DNA of 64,000 nt from Bryobacterales bacterium (GTDB lineage: Bacteria; Acidobacteriota; Terriglobia; Bryobacterales; Bryobacteraceae): assembly GCA_025463005.1 (NCBI GenBank), contig JAOAPR010000206.1, positions 27,830-91,829 on the forward strand, read 5' to 3'. Within the stretch, counting starts at the first letter, position 1, and every line of letters begins with the position of its first letter. Below the pieces are notes generated by a model. The model ran no database searches and was not told the DNA's origin. It was given only the letters and a program-made list of their open reading frames with translations. This document shows, piece after piece, positions 44,598 through 53,555 of this stretch. The position numbers were made by a program, and so were the translations under genes.

Positions 44598-46001
44598 ATG
44601 GAAGAATACGAAATCCTCGTAGTCGGAAGTGGTGAAGCGGGCAAGTACTTGGCCTGGACCATGGCGAAGGCTGGCCACCGTACGGCCTTGATCGAGCGCA
44701 AGCTGATCGGCGGATCATGCCCGAACATCGCGTGCTTGCCCAGCAAAAACGTCGTTCACAGCGCGAAGATTGCCTCTTTCGCGAAACGGGCGCACGAATT
44801 CGGACTTGAAGGGTATCCACTGGCGACGAGTATGAAGGGGGTTCTCCATCGTAAGCGGAAGATGGTGGATGACCTGATCGAACTGCACCTCGAACGTTTC
44901 AAGGCGAGTGGCGCCGAACTCATTATGGGCAGCGCGCAATTCATAGGCGAGAGAACCGTGGATGTGAGCTTAAATGGTGGCGGTTCTCGAGTGATCGCCG
45001 CGAAACGTTTGTTCCTTAACTTGGGAACTCGTACAGCCATGCCGGATGTGCCGGGGCTAGCCGCCGCGAAGGCCATGACACATATCGAGGCGCTCGACCT
45101 GGACCGAGTGCCAGGACACCTTGTGGTCCTGGGCGGCGGGTACGTTGGTCTTGAACTGGCACAGGCGATTCGACGTTTTGGCTCGCGTGTTACGGTGATC
45201 GAAAGAGCGTCGCAGCTTGCCAGTGGGGAGGACTCGGATGTTGGAGGTGCCCTCTTCGAACTGTTTCGGGACGAGGGCATTGAAGTGCTGCTTCAGACAA
45301 GAGTTCGAGAGGTCTCTGGGCGGTCTGGCGAGGTGATCCGAGTCACCGTCGACAACCCAAGCGGAACACGCAACATCGAAGCGACCGATCTGTTACTGGC
45401 TACCGGCCGCACGCCCAATACGCAATCCATTGGTCTTGAGAACCTTGGTGTCGAAGTTGATTCACGCGGCTATATAAAGGTCAACGATCGGCTCGAGACA
45501 ACCGGCCAGAATGTCTGGGCGTTGGGGGATTGCGCAGGCAGTCCGCAGTTCACGCATGCGGCCTACGACGATTTCCGCATTGTGCGCGACAACCTGAATG
45601 GAGGCAATCGCTCAACGCGAAATCGTTTGGTGCCCTCCTGCATGTTCACCGACCCTGAGTTGGCACGGATCGGCCTGAATGAATCCGATGCAAAGCGCCT
45701 CGGCGTAGAATACCGCTTGGCCAAAATGCCAATGGCCGCCGTTCTGAGGACAAGAACCATTTCCGAACCGCGCGGATTTATAAAGATGCTTGTCGAAGAG
45801 CATTCAGACGCTATCCTCGGATTCACCGCTCTTGGCGCCGAATCGAGCGAACTTCTCGCTGCCGTGCAAACAGCAATGCTCGGGGGATTACCTTACACGG
45901 TACTCCGCGATGGCATGTTCACGCACCCGACTATGGCTGAGGGCCTGGTCTTTCTCTTGGCAAACGTCCCACCGAGAGTATCTCAACGATCCGCGGCTTA
46001 G
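44598..46001 (+). CDS. FAD-dependent pyridine-nucleotide disulfide oxidoreductase (mercuric-reductase-like)
   Basis: A 467-residue flavoprotein from the ATG at 44598. Motifs in order: FAD-binding GSGEAG (10-15), redox-active disulfide GGSCPNIACLPSK with Cys41 and Cys46, NAD(P)-binding VVLGGGYVGLELA (about 178-190), second FAD motif LATGRTPNT and NVWALGDCAGSPQFTHAA, and the C-terminal dimerisation segment THPTMAEG carrying the catalytic His. This is the class I family of mercuric reductase, lipoamide dehydrogenase and glutathione reductase. There is no N-terminal HMA domain and no C-terminal Cys pair, so it is not a canonical MerA. A frame extension to 44457 lacks similarity and is probably untranslated. 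The substrate is unknown. Confidence 0.92.
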   Translation: MEEYEILVVGSGEAGKYLAWTMAKAGHRTALIERKLIGGSCPNIACLPSKNVVHSAKIASFAKRAHEFGLEGYPLATSMKGVLHRKRKMVDDLIELHLERFKASGAELIMGSAQFIGERTVDVSLNGGGSRVIAAKRLFLNLGTRTAMPDVPGLAAAKAMTHIEALDLDRVPGHLVVLGGGYVGLELAQAIRRFGSRVTVIERASQLASGEDSDVGGALFELFRDEGIEVLLQTRVREVSGRSGEVIRVTVDNPSGTRNIEATDLLLATGRTPNTQSIGLENLGVEVDSRGYIKVNDRLETTGQNVWALGDCAGSPQFTHAAYDDFRIVRDNLNGGNRSTRNRLVPSCMFTDPELARIGLNESDAKRLGVEYRLAKMPMAAVLRTRTISEPRGFIKMLVEEHSDAILGFTALGAESSELLAAVQTAMLGGLPYTVLRDGMFTHPTMAEGLVFLLANVPPRVSQRSAA

Positions 46002-46003
46002 AG

Positions 46004-46025
46004 AAGTGTCACTGTTTCGACACTT
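46004..46025. promoter_or_regulatory. Inverted repeat, candidate upstream activator site or terminator
   Basis: AAGTGTC-N8-GACACTT, a perfect 7-bp inverted repeat 2 bases after the flavoprotein stop. It contains TGT-N10-ACA, the form of a NifA-type upstream activator site, about 136 bases before the predicted sigma54 start at 46151. Alternatively it is a terminator hairpin of the flavoprotein gene, but no T-run follows. Confidence 0.42.
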
Positions 46026-46072
46026 GCCATCACGTGGTCTCTTTAAGACCGAACTATGCTAGGCCTGTACCT

Positions 46073-46087
46073 GTGTTCGGCCAACAC
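46073..46087. promoter_or_regulatory. Second inverted repeat upstream of the sigma54 promoter
   Basis: GTGTT-N5-AACAC, about 71 bases before the predicted start. It shares the GTGTY..RACAC form with the repeat at 46004-46025 but has a different spacing. Confidence 0.3.
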
Positions 46088-46124
46088 TTCCTTAGACTTC
46101 ACTATTTTCCAGTCATCACAATTT

Positions 46125-46140
46125 TGGCATCGGGTTTGCC
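46125..46140 (+). promoter_or_regulatory. Sigma54 (-24/-12) promoter of the small His/Gly-rich gene
   Basis: TGGCATCGGGTTTGCC has perfect TGGCA and TTTGC elements with GG and GC 12 bases apart; only the bases at consensus positions 6, 7 and 16 differ. +1 falls near 46151, so the transcript would begin directly at the GTGAGGAG ribosome-binding site of the next gene, a leader of about 14 bases. The placement strongly supports a real promoter. Confidence 0.65.
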
Positions 46141-46164
46141 TCTCTCCAAAGTGAGGAGAAATTT

Positions 46165-46596
46165 ATGAGCTATTGGAAAGTCCTTACCCTTCCCACCCTG
46201 ATTGCCGCTGTGCTGTGCGTCCCTCGCTCTGCGCCCGCCCAGGTGTCCGTCAATATCGGACCAGAACCGGCCTGCCCGTATGGCTTCTACGACTACGCCC
46301 CCTACAATTGCGCTCCATACGGTTACTACGGACCCGAGTGGTTTAACGGCGGCGTGTTCATCGGAGCCGGCCCTTGGTTCCACGGCTCCCCCGACTTCCA
46401 CGGCCACGTTGATAACCGCTTTGATCCACATCACGGTTACGTTGGTCCCCATCCGGAGCGTGGAGAGAAGGCGTTCAATCACTTTCACGGAAATGAGATG
46501 CGTGATGGACGCGGCCACGCAGGCGGCGGAGAACACGCAGGCGGCGGAGGCCACGAAGGCGGCGGAGGCCACGAAGGCGGCGGAGGCCGGCGCTAG
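46165..46596 (+). CDS. Small secreted His/Gly-rich protein, sigma54-type promoter
   Basis: A 143-residue protein: signal peptide (about 1-25, ..SAPAQ), a Tyr/Pro/Cys segment (CPYGFYDYAPYNCAPYGYYG, about 37-56) known from small secreted acidobacterial proteins, a His-rich middle (FHGHVDNRFDPHHGYVGPHP), and a C-terminal array of four six-residue units HAGGGE/HAGGGG/HEGGGG. The regularly spaced histidines could bind Ni, Cu, Zn or heme; this is inference. AGGAG lies 8 bases before the ATG. It is single-gene, downstream of the flavoprotein and with its own strong sigma54 candidate promoter. Confidence 0.85.
   Translation: MSYWKVLTLPTLIAAVLCVPRSAPAQVSVNIGPEPACPYGFYDYAPYNCAPYGYYGPEWFNGGVFIGAGPWFHGSPDFHGHVDNRFDPHHGYVGPHPERGEKAFNHFHGNEMRDGRGHAGGGEHAGGGGHEGGGGHEGGGGRR
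46516..46587 (+). repeat. 18-bp tandem repeat (four units) inside the small secreted protein gene
   Basis: Four consecutive in-frame units start with CAC at 46516, 46534, 46552 and 46570. The last two are identical, and the first differs from them by GCA for GAA and GAA for GGC. Each codes for His-Ala/Glu-Gly-Gly-Gly-Gly/Glu. Such arrays vary in copy number by slippage. Confidence 0.9.
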
Positions 46597-46748
46597 AAGA
46601 GCGTCAAGCTCAAAGCAAATAGGTACCGCTTGGCGGATCCCGCAACGTCCGGCGACGGAAGACCTCGAGAAGGTCGTAAACTCCACAGAAGCGTCGCCGG
46701 CTGCCCAATTGCGACCACAGGATGTGTGGGCCGGAGGATTTGGATTGA

Positions 46749-46777
46749 TAGACTCCCTGTGATCGCCGCACTATACT
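46749..46777 (+). promoter_or_regulatory. Sigma70-type promoter placing +1 on the DUF1592 start codon
   Basis: TAGACT (46749-46754, 4 of 6 to TTGACA), 17-base spacer, TATACT (46772-46777, 5 of 6). Seven bases after the -10 end is 46784, the first base of the GTG start, which would make the mRNA leaderless. There is no ribosome-binding site before the GTG. Confidence 0.5.
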
Positions 46778-46783
46778 TATGGG

Positions 46784-49210
46784 GTGTTATTTGATCCTGG
46801 CAGAATTATCTATCGGACTGCGGTAATTCTAGCTTTGGGCTCATCTCTGAGCCCGACGCGGGCGCAGAACTCGGTCGAGCCAGCCAGGTCGGCGCAGACG
46901 GCGCTGCTCGATCAGTACTGTGTAACCTGCCACAATGAAAAACTTCGTACCGGCGGCCTTTCGCTGCAGGGGGCGAACCTCGCGGATGTTCCGAAAGGCG
47001 CCGAGACTTGGGAAAAGGTAATACGCAAGCTTCGGGTGGGCGCGATGCCCCCTCAAGGCATGCCGCGCCCGGACAAGGCCGCTCTAGATGGGCTTGCTTC
47101 GTTTTTCGAGACCGCTCTCGATCGCGCCTATACAGCCAAACCCAACCCAGGGCGTGCGACGATGCATCGCCTGAACCGCACTGAATACGCCAATGCCGTC
47201 CGCGACCTGCTGGCCCTAGAGATCGATGCAACGGCGCTTCTGCCTCCCGACGACGAAAGCAGCGGGTTCGACAACATCGCGGACGTCTTGCGGGTATCGC
47301 CGTCGCTGATGGAACGGTACCTGTCCGCTTCCTGGAACATCAGCCGCCTGGCCATCGGCAATCTGACGATCGCGCCCTCTACCGCAACTTATCGCGTGCG
47401 TCCGGATCTTTCACAGGACCAGCACATCGACGGGTTGCCCTTGGGAACGCGCGGCGGCATTCTGGCGCGGCATAACTTCCCAGTGGACGGCGAGTACATC
47501 ATAAAGGTCCGGCTATGGCGAAATACTTTCGATCTGCTGCGCGGCATGGAAGATCCGCACCAGATCGAGATCAGCGTGGATGGCGCCAGAGTGCGCCTGG
47601 TGACCGTGGGCGGCCGGGAGGATTTCGTCAAGATGGCCGAAAACCCCGGCGCATTCGGCGCGGATCTAGACCAGCGCCTGACTATCCGGCTGCCGGTGAA
47701 GGCTGGTTCACGGACGGTCTCCGCGACAACCATATTGAGAAGCCAGGCCCAGAAAGACGACCTTATTAAGCCGTTCCTGCGGACAACGATCGACGGCCTG
47801 GATATCACCGGCGACCCTTCGGTCGATCGCCTCAACATCGAAGGCCCATTTAACCAGAGCGGCGCGGGCGACACCGCGTCCCGGCGCAAGATATTCGTCT
47901 GCCAGCCAGGCGTTCCTGGGACGGGGGCCAAGGACGAACTGCCCTGTGCGCGCAAGATCCTCTCGACGCTAGCCCGCCGCGCTTACCGGAGACCGCTGAA
48001 GGACGGCGATCTCGAAGCTCCGCTCAGTTTCTATCAGCGGCGCCGCAACAATAATGGCAGCTTCGACGCCGGAATCGAATCTGCGCTCCAGTTAATCCTG
48101 GCGAGCCCGGAATTCCTGTTTCGCTTCGAGCCCGACCCGGCCAATGTTGCCGCCGATACGCCCTATCGCGTTGATGACATCGCTTTGGCATCCCGGTTAT
48201 CGTTTTTCCTGTGGAGCAGCATACCTGATGACATCCTGTTGAACCTCGGCTCCCAGGGGAAATTGAAGGATCCCGCCGTGCTCGATCAGCAGATCAAACG
48301 GATGCTGGCCGATCCACGGGCGGAAGCGCTAGCCGATAACTTCGCCGAACAATGGCTTTTTCTGCGCAATCTCAAGAACTCGGCGCCTAACCTCGATGCG
48401 TTCCCCGATTTCGACGACAATCTGCGGCAGGCCATGCGACAGGAAACCAAGCTGTTCTTCGAGAGCATCCAGCGCGAAGATCGCAGTGTGCTGGACCTGC
48501 TGAACGCGGACTACACCTTTGTGAACGAACGTCTGGCACGGCACTACGGGATTCCCAACATCTACGGAAGCCAGTTCCGGCGCGTTCCGGTCACCGACCC
48601 GGCTCGCCGGGGATTGCTCGGGCAGGCCAGTATCCTGACCGTGACCTCGTACCCGAATCGCACTTCGCCCGTGCAGCGCGGCAAGTGGATTTTGACCAAC
48701 ATCCTCGGCACGCCTCCGCTGCCGCCCCCTCCGAATGTGCCTGAGTTGAAGGAAAACGGCGAGGGTTCGCAGCCGAAATCTGTCCGGGAGCGGATGGAGG
48801 CGCATCGCGCCGACGCCGTGTGTGCCGGCTGTCATAAGGTGATGGACCCTGTGGGTTTCGCGCTTGAGAACTTCGACGCCATCGGACGGTGGCGTGCATC
48901 TGACGAAGGCGCGAAAATCGACCCTTCCGGAGTTCTTTTTAACGGCGCTCATGTGGATGGAGCCGTGACGCTGCGAGAGACGCTCACCAGCCGCCCTGAC
49001 GTGTTCGTGGGCGTGATGGCTGAAAAGCTTCTGACCTACGCTTTAGGCCGGGGCGTGGAATATTACGACATGCCCGCTGTTCGCAGGATCGTGCGGGATG
49101 CGGGGAGCCACGACTTCAAGTTTTCCTATCTGATTTCAGGCGTCGTCAAGAGCGCTCCGTTTCAAATGAAGCTCAAAGCTCCCCCTTTGGCCGCCGAGGC
49201 GCGGCCCTAA
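46784..49210 (+). CDS. DUF1587/1595/1592/1588/1585 c-type heme protein, block B
   Basis: An 808-residue paralogue of the block A heme protein, with the same order of domains: leader peptide (about 1-28), heme site CVTCH (46-50), LHRLNRTEY-type DUF1587 block (MHRLNRTEYANAVRDLLAL), DUF1592 core RLSFFLWSSIPDDILL, and C-terminal DUF1588/1585 with CAGCH. The two copies are clearly alike across the core, but the middle jelly-roll differs and is longer here. The GTG start has no ribosome-binding site but lies at the predicted +1 of a good promoter; no better internal start exists before the leader. It is followed after about 100 bases by the DUF1552 gene. Confidence 0.92.
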   Translation: MLFDPGRIIYRTAVILALGSSLSPTRAQNSVEPARSAQTALLDQYCVTCHNEKLRTGGLSLQGANLADVPKGAETWEKVIRKLRVGAMPPQGMPRPDKAALDGLASFFETALDRAYTAKPNPGRATMHRLNRTEYANAVRDLLALEIDATALLPPDDESSGFDNIADVLRVSPSLMERYLSASWNISRLAIGNLTIAPSTATYRVRPDLSQDQHIDGLPLGTRGGILARHNFPVDGEYIIKVRLWRNTFDLLRGMEDPHQIEISVDGARVRLVTVGGREDFVKMAENPGAFGADLDQRLTIRLPVKAGSRTVSATTILRSQAQKDDLIKPFLRTTIDGLDITGDPSVDRLNIEGPFNQSGAGDTASRRKIFVCQPGVPGTGAKDELPCARKILSTLARRAYRRPLKDGDLEAPLSFYQRRRNNNGSFDAGIESALQLILASPEFLFRFEPDPANVAADTPYRVDDIALASRLSFFLWSSIPDDILLNLGSQGKLKDPAVLDQQIKRMLADPRAEALADNFAEQWLFLRNLKNSAPNLDAFPDFDDNLRQAMRQETKLFFESIQREDRSVLDLLNADYTFVNERLARHYGIPNIYGSQFRRVPVTDPARRGLLGQASILTVTSYPNRTSPVQRGKWILTNILGTPPLPPPPNVPELKENGEGSQPKSVRERMEAHRADAVCAGCHKVMDPVGFALENFDAIGRWRASDEGAKIDPSGVLFNGAHVDGAVTLRETLTSRPDVFVGVMAEKLLTYALGRGVEYYDMPAVRRIVRDAGSHDFKFSYLISGVVKSAPFQMKLKAPPLAAEARP

Positions 49211-49311
49211 CGGGCCCCCCTATCCGCCAACCCTCCGGCGAGCGATAATACCTCAGTAGTCGGCGGTCGCCCAAAGGGTCCAAGAACCTGCAGGGCAAGG
49301 AGATGGCACTC

Positions 49312-50661
49312 ATGAGAATCATCACGAAACGGCACCTGCCGCGCCGGACCTTCCTCCGTGGCTTGGGCGTGACGATGTCGCTTCCGCTGCTCGACTCCAT
49401 GATTCCCGCACAGACGCCCCTGGCGAAGACTGCCGCCAAGCCGCAAATGCGGCTGGGGCTGTGCTTCATCCCGCACGGCGGCGTGATGGCCAACTGGACG
49501 CCCGCCGAGGAAGGCGCGCTCAAACTTTCTCGTACGCTCAGCCCCCTGGAGCCGTTCAAGGATCAGGTGGTGGTGGTCAGCAACCTGGCGCACAAGATGG
49601 CTGCCCCGGCGGGACCCGGGGATAACGGGGGCGACCACACGCGCTCGCCTGCGGTATTCCTCAACGGCGTTCATCCCAAACGCACCGACGGCGCCGACAT
49701 TTATGCAGGTGTGACCATCGATCAGATCGCGGCGAAGCAGATTGGCCTGGAAACCCCGCTGCCTTCGCTCGAATTGGCGACCGAGGATTACAGCGGACTG
49801 GTGGGTTCTTGTGACGTGGGCTTCAGTTGCGCCTACATGAATACGATTTCCTGGCGCACGCCCACCACGCCGATGCCGATGGAAATCAATCCCCGACTGG
49901 TCTTCGACCGCCTGTTCGGCGATGGTGCTACGGCCGCCGAGCGGCTCGAACGAATCGAACAGCAGCGGAGCATTCTCGACGCGGTCACCAGCCAGGTGCG
50001 ACGGCTACAGGGCGGCTTGGGCGCAAACGATCGCAACCGTGTGGCAGAATACCTCGATACGGTCCGCGAAATTGAGCGGCGAATCCAGCTCGCCGAGAAA
50101 CAGAACAGCAATTCCGAGTTGAGCGTGCCCGCGTCTCCCAGCGGAATTCCGGACGATCACCAGGAGCATTCGAAACTCATGTTCGATCTGATGGCCCTGT
50201 CGTTTCAGGCCGATATCACCCGGATCTCCACGTTCATGATGGCTCGAGAAGTCAGCTACCGGACCTTCCCCATGCTGGGCATTTCCGAAGGGTTCCACCC
50301 GGCATCGCATCATCAAAACAATCCGGACCGGCTGGAGAATCTGACCAAAATCAACACCTATCATGTCAGCCTGGTCGCGCATCTGCTCGAACGGCTGAAG
50401 GCGACTCCGGACGGCGATGGCAATCTGCTGGATCATTCGCTCATACTTTATGGAAGCGGGATGAGCAACAGCAACGTTCACAATCATTCGCCCCTGCCGA
50501 TCCTGGTAGCTGGCGGCGCCGCCGGAAAAATGAAAGGTGGGCGTCACCTGAAATATCCGGAAAACACGCCCATGGCGAATCTGCTGATGACGATCCTGGA
50601 TAAAGCGGGCGTTCCGCAGGAAAGCGTCGGCGACAGCACGGGCTTGCTCTCGGAGATCTAA
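49312..50661 (+). CDS. Tat-exported DUF1552 protein, block B
   Basis: A 449-residue protein with a twin-arginine leader HLPRRTFLRGLGVTMSLPLL. The body has the same DUF1552 landmarks as the block A copy: FIPHGGVMANW, SNLAHKMA, DHTRSPAVFLNGVHP, SCAYMNTISWRTPT, MMAREVSYRT and LYGSGMSNSN followed by HNHSPLPILVAGG. The ATG at 49312 has AGGAG 9 bases upstream; an ATG three codons earlier is directly behind that site and is less likely. The ankyrin gene of block B starts 3 bases after its stop, so the two are probably co-translated. Function is unknown, as for block A. Confidence 0.92.
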   Translation: MRIITKRHLPRRTFLRGLGVTMSLPLLDSMIPAQTPLAKTAAKPQMRLGLCFIPHGGVMANWTPAEEGALKLSRTLSPLEPFKDQVVVVSNLAHKMAAPAGPGDNGGDHTRSPAVFLNGVHPKRTDGADIYAGVTIDQIAAKQIGLETPLPSLELATEDYSGLVGSCDVGFSCAYMNTISWRTPTTPMPMEINPRLVFDRLFGDGATAAERLERIEQQRSILDAVTSQVRRLQGGLGANDRNRVAEYLDTVREIERRIQLAEKQNSNSELSVPASPSGIPDDHQEHSKLMFDLMALSFQADITRISTFMMAREVSYRTFPMLGISEGFHPASHHQNNPDRLENLTKINTYHVSLVAHLLERLKATPDGDGNLLDHSLILYGSGMSNSNVHNHSPLPILVAGGAAGKMKGGRHLKYPENTPMANLLMTILDKAGVPQESVGDSTGLLSEI

Positions 50662-50664
50662 CAC

Positions 50665-52137
50665 ATGAAAACGCTCACAACCATGTTGTTGGGTCTTTGC
50701 TTGGCCGCGACCAGCTACGCCGGCGGCACCGAGATCGCAGACGCGGCTCAGAATCGGGATAGCGAAACCCTGCGTTCCCTGCTGAAACAGAAAACTAACA
50801 TCAACGCGACCCAGCCTGACGGCACCACGGCTCTCCATTGGGCCGCCCATTGGAACGATCTGGAAGCCGTCAACTTGCTGCTACGCGCGGGAGCCAACGT
50901 GAAGATCGCCAACCGCTACGGCGCCACGCCGCTTTCCGAAGCCGCGTCGGTCGGGAACGCCCCGATGATTGAGGCGCTCCTGAAGGCTGGCGCGGATCCC
51001 AAAGCCCTGACCACGCCCGACGGCGAAACCGTGCTGATGACAGCGGCTCGCGCCGGGAACGTGGATGCCGTGAAAGCACTGCTCGATCGCGGGGCCGACG
51101 TTAACGCTCGAGAAAACTACAAGGGCCAGACCGCCTTGATGTGGGCTGCCGCCGAGCGCCATCCGGCAGTGGTGAAGTTGCTACTTGAACATGGAGCCGA
51201 CTGGAAGGTCCGCTCCTTCGACCGAGAAACCAAAATGCCGAAATTGAGCGCGGCCTCGTCGGTTACCCCGATCGCTCGCGGAGGATTTACCGCCTTCCTG
51301 TTCACCGCGCGCGAGGGCGATACTGAATCCGCGCGAGTGATGATCGAGAACGGCGTCGACATCGATCAAACCGACGTCGACGGAACCAACGCCCTGGTCG
51401 TCTCCATCATGAACAAGAAGTACACATTCGCCAAGTTCCTGCTGGATCACGGAGCGAACCCGAACCTGGCCGATGTCAAGGGCCGTGCCGCGCTATACGC
51501 GGCGGTCGATATCCGCAATGAGGACTATTCCGCGATGCCCGCGCGCAAAGAGGACGACCCTCTTCCGAGCCTCGAAATCGTGAAGGCGCTTTTAGCCCGC
51601 GGCGCCAATCCGAATGCTCAACTGACCAAAAATCTTCCCGGCCGGAGCGGCATGGACTCAGGCGACACCACTTTGGACGAAGGAACTACGCCGCTGATGC
51701 GCGCTGCCCGGGCCGGCGACGCCGCCGTGATGCGAGCTCTGCTCGAAAAGGGAGCAGATCCCAAGCTCACCACCAAAGAGGGAAATACCGCCCTCATGTT
51801 CGCCGCGGGCGTCGGTTATCGCGATAAGAACACCCGTGGATCGGAACCTGAAGCGCTGGAAGGACTGAAAGTCGCTCTCGATAGTGGTTTGGATCTCAAT
51901 CAGGCGAATGCCAAAGGCGAGACCGCGCTGCACGGAGCAGCGCTGCGGGGAGCCGATTCCATCGTCCAGTTTCTGGTGGATCATGGCGCCAAGCTGGACG
52001 CCAAGACCAAGCAAGGTTTCACGCCCCTGGACATTGCGATGGGGAAAAACAGCCTGGCCGCGCTGCCTGTTCCGCATGACAGCACGGTGGCCCTGATCCG
52101 AAAGCTTGGCGGACGCGAAGGCAAGGACGCCAACTAG
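50665..52137 (+). CDS. Exported ankyrin-repeat protein, block B
   Basis: A 490-residue protein with a signal peptide (about 1-19, ..SYAGG) and about eleven ankyrin repeats (DGTTALHWAAHW, YGATPLSEAA, GETVLMTAA, GQTALMWAA and so on). As in block A, a non-repeat insert follows the fourth repeat (about 179-198) and a longer loop the seventh, so the two are true paralogues with the same build. GGAG 9 bases before the ATG lies inside the end of the DUF1552 gene. Its tight linkage to the heme/Tat pair in both blocks argues for a shared complex. Periplasmic ankyrin proteins that support a heme enzyme are known elsewhere (AnkB with KatB in Pseudomonas). Confidence 0.93.
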   Translation: MKTLTTMLLGLCLAATSYAGGTEIADAAQNRDSETLRSLLKQKTNINATQPDGTTALHWAAHWNDLEAVNLLLRAGANVKIANRYGATPLSEAASVGNAPMIEALLKAGADPKALTTPDGETVLMTAARAGNVDAVKALLDRGADVNARENYKGQTALMWAAAERHPAVVKLLLEHGADWKVRSFDRETKMPKLSAASSVTPIARGGFTAFLFTAREGDTESARVMIENGVDIDQTDVDGTNALVVSIMNKKYTFAKFLLDHGANPNLADVKGRAALYAAVDIRNEDYSAMPARKEDDPLPSLEIVKALLARGANPNAQLTKNLPGRSGMDSGDTTLDEGTTPLMRAARAGDAAVMRALLEKGADPKLTTKEGNTALMFAAGVGYRDKNTRGSEPEALEGLKVALDSGLDLNQANAKGETALHGAALRGADSIVQFLVDHGAKLDAKTKQGFTPLDIAMGKNSLAALPVPHDSTVALIRKLGGREGKDAN

Positions 52138-52213
52138 GTCAGCGCGACGCGGATTCCAGGGCGGTACCTCAGCCGATTTGTCGAGCTGCGTTAAAATCTC
52201 ATGATGGTGGGTC

Positions 52214-53068
52214 ATGTCAAACACAGGTGCGACGCCCGTTATAGAAAAGGGGAATTATAGATTGCACACTCGATTCATCCGCGCGACCCTAATGGCAGCG
52301 ACGATATTGTTCGCCGCCAGCGGCGCGCAAGCGCAGCAACTGGATCGTCCGGCAACTATTTCGGGGCATCCGAACTTCAACGGCATCTGGCAGGTTCTGA
52401 ACACGGCGTATTGGAATCTGGAAGGACATTCGGTCGAAGGATTTAGTAAGGACTTTTGGCAGCTCGGCGCGATCGGTGTCATTCCGGCGGGGCAAAGCGT
52501 CCTCCGCGGAGGAGGTACGATTCCGTATCTGCCTGACGCGCTCAAGAAGCGCGACGAAAACCGGTCCAAATGGCCCGCGGCCGACCCTGAAGCGAAGTGC
52601 TACATGCTGGGGGTTCCACGCGTCACCTACCAGAATTTGCCGTTCCAGATTTTTCAGGGTGACGGCGATCTTCTCATGGTCTACCCGTTCGCCGCAACGA
52701 ACCGAATCATATACATGAAGGATCATTCCGACCTGCCGGTCGATTCGTGGATGGGTAAGTCCAACGGAGCTTGGGAAGGCGACGTCCTGGTGGTCACAAC
52801 CACCTCGCAAAACGGCCAATCGTGGCTGGATCGCGCCGGAAACTTTGCCACCAACCAATTGAAGGTCACCGAGCGCTTCAAGCTTCTTGACGTCAACCAC
52901 ATCTCGTATGAGGCCACGCTTGACGATCCGCAGACGTTCTCGCGGCCATGGACCATTGAGATGCCGTTATATCGTCTGGTCGACAACAACGCGCAACTGC
53001 TGGAGCATAAGTGCGTTCCGTTCACCGATATGCTGCTCTATCATGACCTGCTTCAGCCCAAACAGTGA
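52214..53068 (+). CDS. Exported two-cysteine protein of unknown function (copy 3 of 4)
   Basis: About 284 residues (ATG 52214) or 268 (TTG 52262, which lies right at the signal peptide and behind GGGG). Signal peptide ends ..GAQAQ. Family hallmarks are SGHPNFNGIW (about 49-58), first Cys in CYMLGVPRV, WMGKSNGAWEGDVLVV, and second Cys in EHKCVPF. It lacks the GFND segment of copies 1 and 2 and has N-G-Q-S-W in its place, so it is a more divergent member. It starts 77 bases after the ankyrin gene on the same strand and is followed by the DUF6152 gene after 46 bases, so it is probably part of the block B transcript. Confidence 0.82.
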   Translation: MSNTGATPVIEKGNYRLHTRFIRATLMAATILFAASGAQAQQLDRPATISGHPNFNGIWQVLNTAYWNLEGHSVEGFSKDFWQLGAIGVIPAGQSVLRGGGTIPYLPDALKKRDENRSKWPAADPEAKCYMLGVPRVTYQNLPFQIFQGDGDLLMVYPFAATNRIIYMKDHSDLPVDSWMGKSNGAWEGDVLVVTTTSQNGQSWLDRAGNFATNQLKVTERFKLLDVNHISYEATLDDPQTFSRPWTIEMPLYRLVDNNAQLLEHKCVPFTDMLLYHDLLQPKQ

Positions 53069-53113
53069 GCGGGGTCCGAAAATCGGGTTTAATAAAGATA
53101 AGGAGTCAGGCCA

Positions 53114-53527
53114 ATGTACTACAGCAGACTGCTGAAAGCGGTAGTGAGTGCCGGCGTGCTGATCGCCGCAGAATTGCCCGTAGCGGCGCATCATTCTTTT
53201 TCGGCCGAGTTCGACGCGACCAAGCAGGTCACGCTCGAGGGCAAAGTCGTCCAGATGGATTGGGTGAATCCGCACTCCTGGCTGCAGATCGACGTGACGA
53301 AAGCAGACGGCACGGTTGAACACTGGCGAATTGAAGGCGGATCGCCATCGGTATTGCTCCGCCTGGGTTGGAACAGGAATTCGCTGCCCGCCGGAACACG
53401 GATCAAGGTCGTCGCCTTCCAGGCGAAGGACGGCTCTCTTCGCGGGAGCTCGCGCGACATCGAGTTTCCGGACGGCAGGAAAATGGATCTCGGCGGCTCC
53501 GGAAGTAAGGAAGGGCCGGGAAAATAG
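53114..53527 (+). CDS. DUF6152-type small exported protein
   Basis: A 137-residue protein with a signal peptide (about 1-25, ..PVAAHHSF) and the DUF6152 pattern AHHSFSAEFDATKQVTLEGKVVQMDWVNPHSW, here residues about 24-55 with the paired histidines right at the cleavage site. A short beta-barrel-like (OB-type) domain with VEHWRIEGG and GTRIKVVAFQAKDGS follows. The function of the family is not established. It is often found beside two-cysteine proteins like the genes on each side here. AAGGAG lies 9 bases before the ATG. It is the last + strand gene of block B before the convergent copy 4. Confidence 0.85.
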   Translation: MYYSRLLKAVVSAGVLIAAELPVAAHHSFSAEFDATKQVTLEGKVVQMDWVNPHSWLQIDVTKADGTVEHWRIEGGSPSVLLRLGWNRNSLPAGTRIKVVAFQAKDGSLRGSSRDIEFPDGRKMDLGGSGSKEGPGK

Positions 53528-53555
53528 TCTTAAGTCGTTTCCTTAGCTGGGATGA

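Noticed and set aside
44598..46001. Annotation as a true mercuric reductase
   Set aside because: The redox Cys pair and His-Pro-Thr segment are present, but the C-terminal vicinal Cys pair and an HMA domain are missing and no other mer genes are nearby.
46516..46587. The four 18-bp repeats as a CRISPR array
   Set aside because: Units are adjacent without spacers and keep a reading frame, so they are coding tandem repeats.
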